A stretch of 64,000 nucleotides of DNA, from assembly GCA_019915015.1 (NCBI GenBank), contig JAHBBC010000009.1, forward strand, positions 620,001 to 684,000, read 5' to 3'. Numbering within the stretch: position 1 is the first letter of the stretch; the number at the start of each line of letters is the position of its first letter. Positions 11,610 to 23,429 of the stretch are shown piece by piece. Under the pieces are notes generated by a model. The model worked only from the letters and a program-made list of their open reading frames with translations, was not told the DNA's origin and made no database searches. Both the position numbers and the translations under genes were made by a program. Origin of the DNA: Auriscalpium vulgare (lineage: Eukaryota; Basidiomycota; Agaricomycetes; Russulales; Auriscalpiaceae).

Positions 11610-12480
11610 AGCAAGGCGAGCGGCGATACATGCACGGGAGACAGGCACCACAGACAGAGCTATCCGTTGCGAGTTTATGTCTCCGTCCCTTACACTTGCG
11701 CGCTTCCTCTTGTGGTCCTTGGGGCGCAATGCAATTCGAGGCCTTCGTGCGTTAGTTCGAAGCTCCTCATCCTCTTGACCTTCTTATCTGCAATGGGCCA
11801 CGCAACTGCTTCGCTGGGTGAGCAGGCGACAGGCGGCGACCGCGACAACTACTTTGGAAGCCACATCATGGGCCACATCATGAGCTGGCTGGCTTGATAC
11901 TAATGCGCCGTTCTTCTGATGGGATATCCGCCTGCATCCAACCGCAGCTTCCGGTACCGTGCTGCGAAGCTTGGCACACTGCCAGGCACAGTTGTGGGCG
12001 CAACAGTATACAGACCGCTCTTGTCTGGTATGTCTTTCTCATTTTTGTCTCAGCGGCTCTGACTGAAACCAATCAACTCCCCAAGTTCAGGTGGGTGTAG
12101 GCGCTTCATTGCGGAGACATACATTAATCAAGTGAACACCTCAACCTGCAGTTATGCATGAGTGGAACGCTGGACCACAGGACACATAAGTAGTGGGTTT
12201 TTTCATTCGTCTGTCCTATTCGGGTTTATCTTTGTTATCGCCGTCGGGTTTGGAGATGGGAGGCTCGCTCACACGAGGTCGGTACCGGCCACTGCATCGC
12301 ACCCTTCTCTTAGCATTTCTTATACTTGTGGGACACTTTTATTAGGAGCTGCAACGCCGTAGCTCAGGTACTTTGTACTCTGACGGTACAGATCCCATTC
12401 GGTAATGTAATAGACCAGCAGAAGGTGCATGAATCAACTCAGACACACTACTAGTGGCCACCTAGGCTTGTCGCCACCAA
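11610..12480. other. Intergenic region
   Basis: I see no coding exon, RNA gene or strong repeat. The right-hand part runs into the PDI promoter, whose recognisable copies in the duplicated arms begin near 12,540. Confidence 0.35.
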
Positions 12481-12813
12481 CTGTCCCCTTCAGCATCCCG
12501 CCACGTACAGCCCACGAATATGCCCGAACGCACTGAAGGATTCTGTGTGCATCATAACCCTGCGAGAGACGACGTGTCCAAGCGGGCGCCGGGCACTGCG
12601 GGGCGGTGCATCCGGGCGCCCACGGGCCGAAAACGGTGGTGAGCGAGCCCACGCCCCTGCGTCCATTGAACCAACCGCCATCGTCCAGAATGCAATGACC
12701 GTTTCTACCGCGCGTTCACATTCCCAGCCATCGTAGAAACCGCAGAGGGTTGAGAGGTGTGAACGTTCCACTCGGCGGCGGTTCGCAGTGAGAGCGATTG
12801 GGAGGCGCAACTG

Positions 12814-12821
12814 CCACGTCA
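12814..12821 (-). promoter_or_regulatory. UPRE-like site in the PDI promoter
   Basis: TGACGTGG on the minus strand matches the unfolded-protein-response element recognised by Hac1/XBP1-type bZIP factors. It lies about 76 nt before the PDI start codon, just upstream of the TATA-like box. PDI genes are classical UPR targets, so the site is plausible; binding is inferred. Confidence 0.55.
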
Positions 12822-12840
12822 GTGCGAAACTCGGCTTACT

Positions 12841-12846
12841 TTATAA
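12841..12846 (+). promoter_or_regulatory. TATA-like box of the PDI gene
   Basis: TTATAA in the context CTTTATAAGAACCC lies 51 nt before the ATG and is followed by a C/T-rich start region. Confidence 0.5.
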
Positions 12847-12896
12847 GAACCCAGACACTCTTCTGCCTCCCATCTGCCTCTGCCCTCTGAGCTGCC

Positions 12897-14606
12897 ATGC
12901 TTCCCCATCTCCTCGCGCTGACGCTGGCGCTGGCCCCGGCCGTCGTGTCGGGGGCGCTCTACCCCAAAGACTCGCTCGTCAAGATGATCGACACCAAGAC
13001 GTTCCGGTCGGCGATGAAGCAGAACGTGCGTGGTTTCCCTTCACAACCCGGATACCGCGCTGACCAGTCGCACAGCAAACAACCCTCGTGGCTTTCGTCG
13101 CAAATTGGTGCGGAGTACGTCTGTTGCGCAGCTTGGTGGAGATTTTCGACTGACGGAGGGTCTAGCACTGTCAACGAATGGTGCCGGAATACAGCAAAGC
13201 TGCGCTCGGACTGTACCCTTTAATCCCCGTGTACGCTGTGGATTGCGACGAGAACAAAGCGCTGTGCGCTGAGCAGGTGCGTCTTCCTCGTTCGGTTGTC
13301 TATTCCGCAGGCTTACGCCCGCTCAGGGTGTTAAGGGATTCCCGACTGTCAAGGTGCGTCCATCCGCTCTAGTTCTTTCCTATCGCTCATGTTCCTATAG
13401 CTCTTCCCTCGCGGGAAATATGCACCCACGGTTCCCTACGACAGCCCCGAGCGCACCGCCAGTGGCTTCTACTACTTCGCGACACGCCGCGTGCCCAACC
13501 GCAACCAAAAGCTGTACCGTCATGAGCAGATTGAGCCCTGGGTCCAGCAGGTGCGTTCTTCCTGCTTGCATATACCCTTTCCTTGCTCATGCGCACGCAG
13601 CATTCAGACAAGGACCGGGTGTTACTGCTGAGCAAGAACAAGGACGTACCGCTGCTGTGGAAGGTGCTCGCGAATAAGTATCGCGACAACTTCGAGTTTG
13701 GAAGCCACCGCGACCGCAAGGGCAGGACGTCCGTGAAGCTCGGTTACGAGGCGGGCTCGAAGAAGGAGTCTAAGGTCCTCGTCTACCCCGCCGGTGCCGC
13801 CAAGCCCGTCCTGTTCGAAGGTGTGGCCCTCCCTGGTTCGCCTTCCTCAGTTGCTCACCCAGCCCACAGGTCTCCTGAAATACGACTCCATCTCCAAGTT
13901 CTTTGACTCCGTCATCGACGGCACGGCGGACCTCAGCGCTGCGAACGAGGCCGCCAAGGAGGAGGAGTTCGAGCTGAGCGAGCAAGAGCAGGAGATCGAG
14001 CGCAAGCAGGAGGCGCAGCGCCTCGCGCTCGCACACGGCGGGTTCACAGACATGATCGACTTCGAGGAGGCGGTGAAGAAGTACGGGATGGACTTCCACG
14101 ACTCAAACGGGTACGGCGGCATGCTCAGCGACATGCCGAAGAAGAAGAACGCCGAAGACAAGGCCGCTGCTGGGGAGGCCGAGGCCAAGGACGAGCGCGT
14201 GGAGGACCCGATTCACAGGATCCTGCGCGTGCAGCGCGAGAAGGCGGAGCAGAAGGAGCGCGAGAAGGGCGCGATGCCGAAGACGGGCGACGCGGGCCAG
14301 ATCGTGCTCGAGGCGCCGACGGATGCGCCGCACACCCCTACTGCGACGGCGAGTGCGGCCGAGGCGACGCCGTCGGCAGCATCTGAGGCAGTCCCTGAAC
14401 CCGAGGCGGCGCCTGTCGTGGAGGAGTCCGAGGAGCAGTATGAGGCGGCGTCAGAGCAGGCAGCGCCTGAGCCGGCGGCCACGCCTGAGCCTGCGGAGGA
14501 GGAGCCTGCGGCCACGCCCGAGCCTGCGGGGGAGACTGAGCCTGCGGAGGAGGCAGACCCTGTTGAGGAGGCTGCGTCGTCGGGGCACGTAAAGGACGAG
14601 CTGTAG
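12897..14606 (+). CDS. Protein disulfide isomerase, Mpd1-like, ER lumen
   Basis: Seven exons: join(12897..13025,13076..13114,13166..13276,13327..13353,13401..13550,13601..13820,13870..14606). All introns are GT-AG, 47-51 nt long. The 470-residue product starts with a signal peptide (MLPHLLALTLALAPAVVSG). The single thioredoxin-like active site W54-C-G-H-C58 is assembled across intron 2. VDCDENKALCAEQ and the GFPTV loop with its cis-proline follow. Residues about 130-235 form a second, b-like region. The C-terminal ~230 residues are acidic, coiled-coil prone and Ala/Pro/Glu-rich, ending in KDEL for ER retrieval. The NKALC...GFPT region resembles yeast Mpd1. The gene is the parent of the PDI relics scattered on both sides. 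Its promoter has UPRE-like and TATA-like motifs. Confidence 0.92.
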
Positions 14607-14910
14607 GGTCGGCGTTGACATGTACGCGTATCCTTATTTGAAACACATTCAAACTTCCCGAAGGTCGGACTCAGCACGGTCTGAACGTCGACATTAATTG
14701 CTATCCTCAACTGCAGCAGTCGCGCCTCAGTAAGGGGCCCGGGCAAGGTTGATGCCAACGTCTGCGGCAGAGGTAAGCAGCCACAAATCCAATGATGAGC
14801 TCTGACAGCCTCAGAGTCGAGGGCTGCATTGCCGATCAATCGAACATACAGGAGCGAGCGATACAAATATGACAGAAAAACATACGGAAATAATGGAACT
14901 CTGTGCGCAG

Positions 14911-16264
14911 TCAAGCCCCTGGATAACTGTGTCCTCCGAGCCACTTCAGAAGATGCACGAATAGTCGTACTGAATATATGCCATCCCAGAAGAGCCGTTC
15001 TATAGCAGACTCCTGTCGAGGCCTGATCCGCCAATGTCTGCTGACAGCAGGAAAACTGCGCCGCATGAGCCGCCACTGCTCGAAGAGCTCGCGAGCCGGC
15101 GGGCGCATATTGGGGTCTGAGTTGGTCATCGCAAGAACGAATGGCCGGAGAAAATCCATGTTTGCGGCTGTCTGGAAACAATGTTGTCAGAGCATTTGAA
15201 GACAGGTGGTCGGTAAAAGTACCTCATAGTACTCGCGCCGGAAGACATTCCCGAGGACGAATATATCCAGCTTGAAGGGGTCGTAGGGAACGGTGTCCGA
15301 GAGCTCCGGAGGTTCTTGGTCCCGCCCCAGCGTTCCGACAACAACTCTTGATGCCTGATTGCTGTCCAGAGGAAATTCGGATGAAATACCGTAGTCCACG
15401 AAGAAGTACTTGACACCAGCGGAGAGTCGGGAGCGGTTCGGTGCTATCGCAGACATGTCGGGTAGGGATGACTGGGAGATGGGGTGAAATCCTTTGGGAA
15501 ACATCGCGCTCGCGTCCATCATGATGTTGGGCGACGCACAGTCTCTGTGAATGACGGATTAAGGTATGAGACCTCCGAAGTTCGAGGCTGACTCACCGGT
15601 GAGCAACTCCATTGTCATGAAGGAAAGTTAGGCCCTGGGGAATGAATTTGATTAAGGGGTGGGAGGAGAGAACGCGACAAAACGCACCTCCAAGATCTGT
15701 TCTCCGAAATCGAGGAACTCGCCAATAAACTCAAACTCAGGCTCGTCAAGAGACCTCAAGAATGGCATGACGATATAGGATATCAGACTGTCTTCCGAGT
15801 CCACAAACGTGTCGACGATCGGGACGGAGTGGTTCATGGGGTCGCTGCGCAGCGGCTCGGACGAGAGTCTGATCGCAATTCTAGACTCCAGGTCGCCCGT
15901 CTGGACGTTTGATGTAGACTAGCTTGCCGTCGGAAAGGCGCGTTGCGTCAATGAGAGGGAAGCGCAACTATTTATCAGATGAGATATGTTTCTTCATGAG
16001 TGTGTAGAGGAAAAACTGCACCGGTAACGAAAGCCCGTCTTCTGCGCTGAAGTAACTCTTGTTGGTTCCGACCCATGAGGGCTGCCAGCCTGGTCGCAGG
16101 CGTGGTCGGAGGAGGTAGCCTCGACCCTCCAGAAAGTATGCGCGGTCGCTCCAACGTATCTCGTGGTCGTACAAGGTCTCTTCGATTCGGTAGTAGGGGT
16201 GCCGCGGGTCGTCGCGACCGATGGAGGGGTCTAAGTTCTTGAGTAGAGGGTCGTACGCGCTCAT
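14911..16264 (-). pseudogene. Kinase-like pseudogene, copy 3
   Basis: Reads from ATG 16,264 (MSAYDPLLKNLDPS) to the YPGA stop at 14,911. Lesions: an in-frame TAG at 15,968-15,970 after the SDK motif, and a frame break near 15,905, where the VYIKRV segment loses bases. Later exons are largely preserved: HSVPILDTFVDSEDS, the HRD loop split by an intron at about 15,545-15,600, NIMMDASAMFPKGF, VDYGISSEF, PYDPFKLDIFVLG and MRPPARELFEQW. It lies tail-to-tail with the PDI gene, 305 nt away. Confidence 0.75.
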
Positions 16265-16469
16265 GGCGAGGAGGGGAAAGGAGGGTTTGATGGTTTGATG
16301 GTCTTGTACTGCGACGTGTTGTTTTTGTACCGCGGGGACTTAAGCTTCCGATGACCCAAGCGGCCGAGTACAATTGACTGTGATGAAGAGCATGGTGGTG
16401 AGCATCGCTATCATGTAGGAGGTGCGCGATTCCGGTGCACGCACACAAATACAACAGCAACCACAAGGG

Positions 16470-16615
16470 ATGCCAGCTTCACCCTTCGCTCTTGGTGGCG
16501 GCCTTCGCCATGCCATGAGCGTCCTTGAAGTTGATCATGTTCGTGTATCCGCCATGTGCGAGCCGCTACGCATCATGCTTGCTACTGCCAGCTGGGCAAG
16601 TGGCGCAGAGTTTTT
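16470..16615 (-). pseudogene. Fragment of the PDI 3' exon
   Basis: The minus strand reads LAHGGYTNMINFKDA, matching LALAHGGFTDMIDFEEA in the last exon of the PDI gene, then stops. Only this short part of the exon is recognisable. It sits just upstream of kinase-like copy 3, again pairing PDI debris with this kinase family. Confidence 0.6.
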
Positions 16616-16639
16616 CCGCGTCCCATGAAGAGCAGAGAG

Positions 16640-17760
16640 ACTGCCAGCTACCGTGCCAGCTGTGCGCTTGTCGAGCAGTGCCAGTGAAATCTGGGGGGGC
16701 AGTGGGCTGAGTGAGGTCGAGGGGATTGTCGACGACGCGAGTAGTTGCAGCTATGTACTACATAAAGTCTCAGGGCCAACTCTTCCACTCTCCTCCACCC
16801 CGCTGGCCACCAACCCTCTGCTTCTATGCCCATGGTGGTCACGAACGCAGAACGATCCTACCCGGTGCGTTGCGACAATGTTATAGCTCAGGCTCATTGC
16901 GCTGCACCCGTACTCTGTACGCCCTCAATAAAGATCGTTCATCGCGCGCGCGCTGGCACCACTGGCAACGATCTAGTACGCTCAGGAGCCTTTTTTTTCC
17001 GGCTACAGCGATCCCGGTGTCGTCTCCCAGCATGATGCCCTCATGACCACCGCCGACAGCGAGAAGCTCTCCGCCCCTACGCAGTCTCCGATCCCCTCCA
17101 CCTGGCAGATGCGCGCCTCATGGGACATCGTCCCCGGTCATCTCGATCATCCACCATGTCGCCCGCTGCTGGCCAGTTCGGCGCAGCAGGATGGCTGGGC
17201 CGATACGGCCCAGTGGCGGCATCACGGCGTGGTTGGTTTCTCTCGACCGAGGGATGTCGTCAGCATCAGCGGGAGTAGTCTATCATGAAGCTCGCCCATC
17301 GTACGTCCGTTCCTCAACTTCCGCGTCGTATCCACCGCCCAAAAGCATCCAGAGTTCGCCTCGATCAACTCTTGCTGTGGTATATTCGACTTTCGGCGCC
17401 GGCATTTCCATCCATCCATCACATCAGGCCCGCCAGCCTGCGCTATGCCCTGGCTTCCTCAGCAATGCGCCTTCTATCCGACACACGCCAGAACCCGCGC
17501 CCCTGCGACCTAGGACCACATCCGAGCATCGCAGCATCTGCGCGCTCATGTACGCACACTGTAGATGTCTCCGCTTGCAATATTGACCATGTTGACTCCC
17601 TTTACCGCTCAAGCGCACCGCGACGGAGAACCTTGGCTTCTTGTTCAAGGCCTTTTTTCTACAGCGATCTCGATAGTTCGCCTGCATCTGTATCGCGCCG
17701 CTCCACCGCGCGGTTGCCTTCCGTTTTCATGATGTTCATATTATTCTATTAATAAGATGT
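16640..17760. other. Intergenic region without a recognised gene
   Basis: Open frames on both strands are short and match nothing I know. The left edge (16,628-16,700) resembles 20,225-20,310, the upstream flank of kinase-like copy 4. Confidence 0.35.
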
Positions 17761-17868
17761 CGAGTATTTTTTTTTTCGTAGGTGTGCCCTTTCGATGATA
17801 AGCACGAAACCTGTCCGACGCGAATGGGTGAGAATATTTGCGACGTGCTTGCATGCAGACCAGCTCTC

Positions 17869-18660
17869 CTATGCTGCCGTATTCTCCGCTCTCGCCCTCT
17901 CGCGCGCACCCTCGTCCCACTTCACACGCGTGCCCGGCAGCGCCTCCCGCGTCCTCGTCACCCATGCCTCGTCTACTTCACAGCTGACCACGTCCAGCTC
18001 CTCCAGTGTGTACCCGGCCGCCGCGCGCTCGGCAAGGCGCAGTGGCAGCGCGTAGGCTAGCAGCACCCCCTCGTCCTCTAGTTCCGGCCCTATGAAAGCG
18101 TCGTCGATGCCTAGACGCACATCTGAGAGGATGAGGACGGAGAGTTCGGGAAGGAATGGTGGCGCATGACTTTTCTTGCTCCGTGCGCGCGTGCGACGGG
18201 CTGAGCTGGCGTTGGCTAGACGCAGGGCCGCGCAGAAAGAAATCGCCGCGCTGCCTGCCACTGTCAGACTCCGCAGTCCAGGTACACATCCCACCGAGTC
18301 CGCCCATGCTTGTCCGTCAAAAATCTCGTGCGTGTTCCCGACTATGAGCTCCTTCAGATGCGCCGACGAGAACGCGCTTATGACCATCGGCACCAAGGTC
18401 GATAATGTCGATAATGTCAAGTACAAGGATGGGAAATGGAGGGACAGGGCTGGCTCGTGGAGTGAGTGAACTGGTATCTTTCCGCAAATTGATTGCAACC
18501 TCTGTCAATTCGATTTCGTGCGGTGAAAATGACACCTTGATGTCTAGGCTCGTGATGGCGTTGCAGATCTCGGATACTGAGTCGGGGTGAGAGCAGACGG
18601 ATTTGAGGATGCCACGCGCTGAAGTGTTGTCCTTGCCGCATTGCATTTCGCGTACATTCG
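17869..18660 (-). pseudogene. 3' fragment of an F-box/LRR-like gene
   Basis: A diverged copy of the C-terminal third of the gene at 30,897-32,793, in the same orientation. It runs from SHPDSVSEICNAITSLDI through HEIFDGQAWADSVGC and LEELDVVSCEV to the terminal stop near 17,869. A 4 nt insertion near 18,470 breaks the frame in the DTS(A)LHEPALS segment. The F-box and the first half of the protein are absent. The upstream end abuts the tail flank of kinase-like copy 4 near 18,660. Confidence 0.8.
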
Positions 18661-18758
18661 CTGCGAGCTGTTGCCTGCGATCAGAAGCATGATATACAAA
18701 GCGAGCCCTACACCAAACTTTAAAGAAAACATAATGAAGCACAAAACTCTGTGCGCAT

Positions 18759-20108
18759 TCATGCCCCCGGATAGCGCTTTCCTCCAAGCCACTTGAGGAA
18801 GTGCACGACCAGTCGTACTGAATATATGCCATCCCAGACGAGTCGTTCTACAACATTTTCCGCTCGAAGCCTTATCCGCCAGTGTCTGCTGACAGCCGAA
18901 TAATTGCGTCGCATGAGCCGCCACTGCTCAAGGAGCTCGTGAGCCGGCGGGCGCATATTGGGGTCTGGATTGGTCATCGCAAGAACAAATGGCCGGAAAA
19001 AATCTAGGTTCGCGGCAACCTAAATGGCGCCGTCAGCGTACTTCCAGACAATAAAGCGGTAAAACATACCTCGTAGTACTCGCGCCGGAAGACATTCCCG
19101 AGGACGAATATGTCCAGTTTGAAGGGGTCATAGGGAACGGTATCCGAAAGTTCCGGAGGTTCTTGGTCTCTTCCCAGCGTTCCGACAACCAGTCTGGATG
19201 CCGGATCGCTGTCCAAAGGAAATTCGGATGAGATACCGTAGTCCACAAAATAGTACTTGACGCCAGCGGACAGTCGGGAGTAGCTCGGTGCTACGTCAGA
19301 CATGTCTGCTAGGAATGACTGGGAGATGGGGTGGAATCCTTGGGGAAACATCGCGCTCGCGTCCATCATGATATTGGCCGACGCGCAGTCCCTATTAGTC
19401 ACGGATCAGGTATAAGAACTCCGATGTTCGAGGCTGCCTTACTGGTGAGCAATTCCGTTCTCATGAAGGAAAGTTAGGCCCTGAGAAAGGACGTTGATTT
19501 AGGCCAGGGAGGAGAGGACGCGACAAACGCACCTCCAACATCTGTTCACCGAAATCAAGGAACTCGCCGATAAACTCAAACTCAGGCCGGCCGAGAGACT
19601 TCAAGAATGGCATAACAATATACGAGATCTGGCTGTCTTCCGAGTCTACGAATGTGTCGAGGATCGGGACGGAGTGATTCTTGGGATCGCTGCGCAAAGC
19701 CTCAGTTGAGAGTTTGATCGCAATTCGGGACTCCAGGTCGCCTGTTTGCACGCGTTTTATGTAGACCATCTTGCCGTCGGAGAGACGCGTTGCGTCAATG
19801 AGATGGTCTCGCACCTTGTTATCAAATGAGATATGTTTCAAGAGCATGTAGAAGAATCACTGCACCGGGGTTGTAATGCCGTCTTCTACTTTGAAATAGC
19901 GCTTGTTGGTTCCAATCCATGAGGGCTGCCAACCTGGTCGCAGGCGTGGTCGGAGGAGGTACCCTCGACTCTCCAGAAAGAAGGCGCGGTCTCTCCATCG
20001 TATCTCGTGGTCATATAAACTTCCTTCAGTTCGGTAGTAGGGGTGTCGCGGGTCGCTGATACGGATTGAGGGATCTAAGTTGGCTAGGAGAGGGTCGTCC
20101 ACACTCAT
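18759..20108 (-). pseudogene. Kinase-like pseudogene, copy 4
   Basis: The least damaged copy. It starts at ATG 20,108 (MSVDDPLLANLDPS). The only clear lesion is a TGA at 19,857-19,859 directly after the TTPVQ motif. After it the frame runs on through MLLKHISFDNKVRDHLIDA, so here the segment holding TAG in other copies is intact. HSVPILDTFVDSEDS, the split HRD loop, NIMMDASAMFPQGF, VDYGISSEF, PYDPFKLDIF and MRPPAHELLEQW follow, with YPGA and stop at 18,759. A short unrecognised intron removing the TGA would make this copy functional. Confidence 0.7.
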
Positions 20109-20309
20109 GGCGAGGAGAGGTATGCGGGACTGAGAATGGGAGCTTTGTCGGTGCGACTGTTGGTTTTGCACCGCGGAGATTCAAACTGACCCAAGCGCCC
20201 GGGATGTCGTCAAATTTGTGAGCGGCTGCTGATGAAGAGCAGAGAGACTGCCAGCTGCCGTGCCAGCTGTGAGCTTGTCGAGCGTCAGTGAAGGCTGGAG
20301 GGCCAGTGG

Positions 20310-20592
20310 GTTGTATGCGCCCAGATCCGTGGCGGCCCACCTGTGGGCCTGATGCATCCGCCTGCCAGGAGCTCCGCGCTTCGCACAGCGTTCAACCTGG
20401 GATGGGGCGGCGGCGTCTATGGGTTGCATGCACCGGTGATGAGAGGGAGGGTGAAGAGCGGGGAGAAATGCGGGGAAATGACGAGAAGAAATTGCACGAG
20501 GCGGGCAGGCCCGAAAAGGCTATCTGCGTATTAGTAGGCGCCTTGCTCTGAGAGAGTCAGTCCGTCTTGTTGTCTCGTCCATCTCCCTGCTA
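20310..20592 (+). repeat. R1 repeat, copy 2
   Basis: The copy of the ~270 bp R1 block that lies outside the inverted arms, about 200 nt upstream of kinase-like copy 4. Compared with the arm copies it has small insertions (GGCGGCGGCG) and a longer tail before CATCTCCCT. Confidence 0.65.
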
Positions 20593-21900
20593 AGTACGTT
20601 GTCGCGACCGTCGAGCGTCTGAGGTACCAGCTGCAAATTTCTTCAGATTGCGCGGATGCTGGTGCGTACTACATTTCGCCCACGTCCGCGGAGAAGCGAA
20701 AGTTGGCACTCGATTGTACGTCCCAAGTTTTCCTGTGTACCCCGCTCGCGCCCGCTCCAGCGACCAATGCTTCGTACAGCTGTATGGCGATCGCCGTACG
20801 TACGCCTCGCTATTGCGTATGTATCTGTACGTTCATTTTGTGCCACTTTCCGTCACCGACGTATATCTATGAACATTACCCGCACGCCCAGACTCTGTGA
20901 GGGCCTCCTGCGTCATGTCGCCGGGGGTGAGTAGAGTCTAAAGCGCCACCCCCGTGCGTTCGACAAAACGCGCTTCGAAGGCACTGCGGTCGAGCCAGCG
21001 TGTGAGCGGCATACCCTGGCCTAAAATGAAGCGTGCCGGGCACGCCAGTCTTCGGCTTCACGCATACTTAGTCGGCAAAATCGCAGCACTGGCAAGGCCT
21101 CGGAGCAGTACAAGAGGCTAGCAACGTACGCGATCAGCCCAAGTAACTACCCAGTCCTCCTCTGACGTGCCTCTTTTAAAGATATCGCGAATGGTTGGAT
21201 ACGCCGGCTGATAGCCCGTGCAAACAGCGTGCTAGTGCCTCGCTGCCTGCCTCTTAAAATTCTGTCTCCCGCCTCGCGCCACTCTCCCAGCAAACGATGA
21301 AGCGAGGACACATTCGTGATGAAGAATTTGCGGGGCTCCGACAGAACCTTCAACCTTCATATGCCCCTGCTGCGACATGCGCTGGACCAGCCGCCGCAAC
21401 TGCTTGACGGGCGGCTCCCAGGCCTCGGTGCCGTTCGTCGGACCGCGGTCGGCACAGCGGACGCGGCGGTGGCTATCCCAAGGGTGCCATTGTTTCTGCG
21501 GCCGTAGTTGCTGACCGAGTCTGGTGGACCTTTCAGATCCAACTCGGTGCTGTCAGCAGAGTTCCGGGTATGCTGTGCCTTGGTATCGACAGCCGCGATG
21601 ATGCGTGAATGATTTTCCACGTTCTCACTTCTTCGTACTATTGAGACGCGAAGCCGCGTCGTTTCCATACTCTGCGAATAATACATCGAGCTTCTTCATG
21701 CGGCCGTGTTGGTGCTCGCTGCTAGTTGCGTGCTTACATGGGGAGGCCTACGCCCTGACGCCCTCTGCTGAACGACTCCTGTGCACTACACAATGGAAAA
21801 TGGTCGCAAATCAAAGTTGGGCCAGGCACTTCTCCTACTGATCGTGGGGGCATACGTACAGTGCACCCGACAGATAGAATACCTGACATAATTTAGACAG
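20593..21900. other. Intergenic region with duplicated flanks
   Basis: No gene is supported. The stretch 21,510-21,640 (TGACCGAGTCTGGTGGACC onward) is homologous to 28,105-28,220 and, inverted, to about 3,300-3,400. It is therefore the conserved 3' flank of the kinase-like unit. Confidence 0.45.
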
Positions 21901-21916
21901 GGAACTCTGTGCGCAC

Positions 21917-23250
21917 TCATGCCCCAGGATAGCGTTGTCCTCCAAGCCACTTCGCAAAGTGCACAGCAAGACGTACCAGATTTATGCCATCCCAGACGAG
22001 CCGTTCTAGCATAGATTCCCCAAGAAGCCTTATCCGCCAATGTCTGCTGACAGCTGGAAAACTGCGCCGCATGAGCCGCCACTGCTCGAGCAGTTCCCCG
22101 GCCGAAGGGCGCATATTGGGATCGGGATTGGTCATCGCCAGAACGAACGGCCGGAGACAACTCAGGTTTACGGCGGCCTGAAAATGGCGGCGTCAGCTTT
22201 TTCGAATACGGTTCGTCGGTACGCATACCTCATAGTACTGGCGCCGGAGGATATTCCCGATGACGAATATGTCCAGTTTGAAGGGATCATAGGGGACGGT
22301 ATCGGAAAGCTCGGGTGGTTCTTGGTCCCGTCCCAGCCTTCCGACCACTAGTCTCGATGCTGGATCGCTGTCCAACGGCAAGTCGGACGAGATCCCGTAG
22401 TCCACAAAGTAGTACTTGACGCCGACGGATATGCGGGAGCAAATGGGCGCTACCCCGGAGTGATCTGGTAGATAGTCCTGATCGATAGGGTGGAATCCTT
22501 TGGGATACATCGCACTTGCGTCCATCATGATATTGGGTGATGCACAGTCTCTATGAAGCTGAATGAATGGAGTACAAGCATCTAGGAACTCGAGACTGGC
22601 TTACCGGTGGGCAACTCCGTTCTCATGGAGGAAAGTAAGGCCCTGGAAAGGAAGTTCATGTAGGACACAGAAGAAAGAATGCGGCGAACCCACCTCCAAG
22701 ATCTGTTCACCGAAATCGAGTAACTCGCCAATATAATCGATCTCAGGCCAGTCCATGGGCTTAAAGAAAGGCATGACGATGTACGAGATCTGACTGTCAT
22801 CCGAGTCCACGAATGTGTCGAGGATCGGGACGGAGTGGTTTCTGGGGTCACTGCGCAGAGGCTCAGACGAGAGTCTGACCGCAATGCTGGACTCCAGGTC
22901 GCCTGTTTTTACGCGTTTGATATACACCATCTTGCCGTCAGATAGACGTGTCGCGTCGATCAGGTGGTCTCGCAGCTACTTGTCAAATGAGATGTGTTTC
23001 AGGCGAGTACGGGGCAGAGTAACTGTACCGGTGTGCCAATTCCGTCTTCTACGTCGACCCAGAGCTTGTTGGTTCCCACCCATGAAGGTTGCCAGCCTGG
23101 TCGGAGCCGTGGTCGTAAGAGGTATCCCCGACCCTCCAGGAAGTACGCGCGGTCTCTCCATCGTATCTCGTGAAAAAGCAAAATCTCTGCAAGGCGGTCG
23201 TCGGGATGGATGGGGTCGGTGACAGAAATAAGAGGATCCTCCATAGTCAC
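21917..23250 (-). pseudogene. Kinase-like pseudogene, copy 5
   Basis: Starts at 23,250 (MTMEDPLISVTDPIHPDD). The frame is lost after GTPVQLL, and the TAG shared with copies 2 and 6 is at 22,976-22,978. Downstream exons are well kept: DATRLSDGKMVYIKRV, HSVPILDTFVDSDDS, FLHENGVAHR, NIMMDASAMYPKGF, VDYGISSDL, PYDPFKLDIFVIG and MRPSAGELLEQW, then YPGA and stop. The 5' flank carries the conserved dyad and PDI debris, as in the two arm copies. Confidence 0.75.
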
Positions 23251-23377
23251 GACGAGCGTGGAGGAGGGTGAAGGAAAACAAGACTGTCAGGACATCGCGT
23301 TGAATAGGAGATACTTATAGAAGACCGTTTGCAGAACAACAGAACAATAGCAGCGATGCTGGCGTTTAGGTTGCCAT

Positions 23378-23420
23378 GTGACCTTGTTCTTGGGTTTTGG
23401 TTGTCATCAGACAAGGTCAC
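23378..23420. promoter_or_regulatory. Conserved dyad upstream of kinase-like copy 5
   Basis: GTGACCTTGT (23,378-23,387) and ACAAGGTCAC (23,411-23,420) form the same inverted pair as at 1,692-1,734, with a different loop sequence. Confidence 0.5.
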
Positions 23421-23429
23421 ATTAGCAAT

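Noticed and set aside
12350..12380. tRNA-like GTAGCTCAGG motif
   Set aside because: Only the D-arm-like heptamer is present; no acceptor stem or T-arm could be found around it.
13026..13178. PDI lacking its CGHC active site
   Set aside because: The site seemed absent until introns 1 and 2 were placed. It is assembled from WCG at the end of exon 2 and HC at the start of exon 3.
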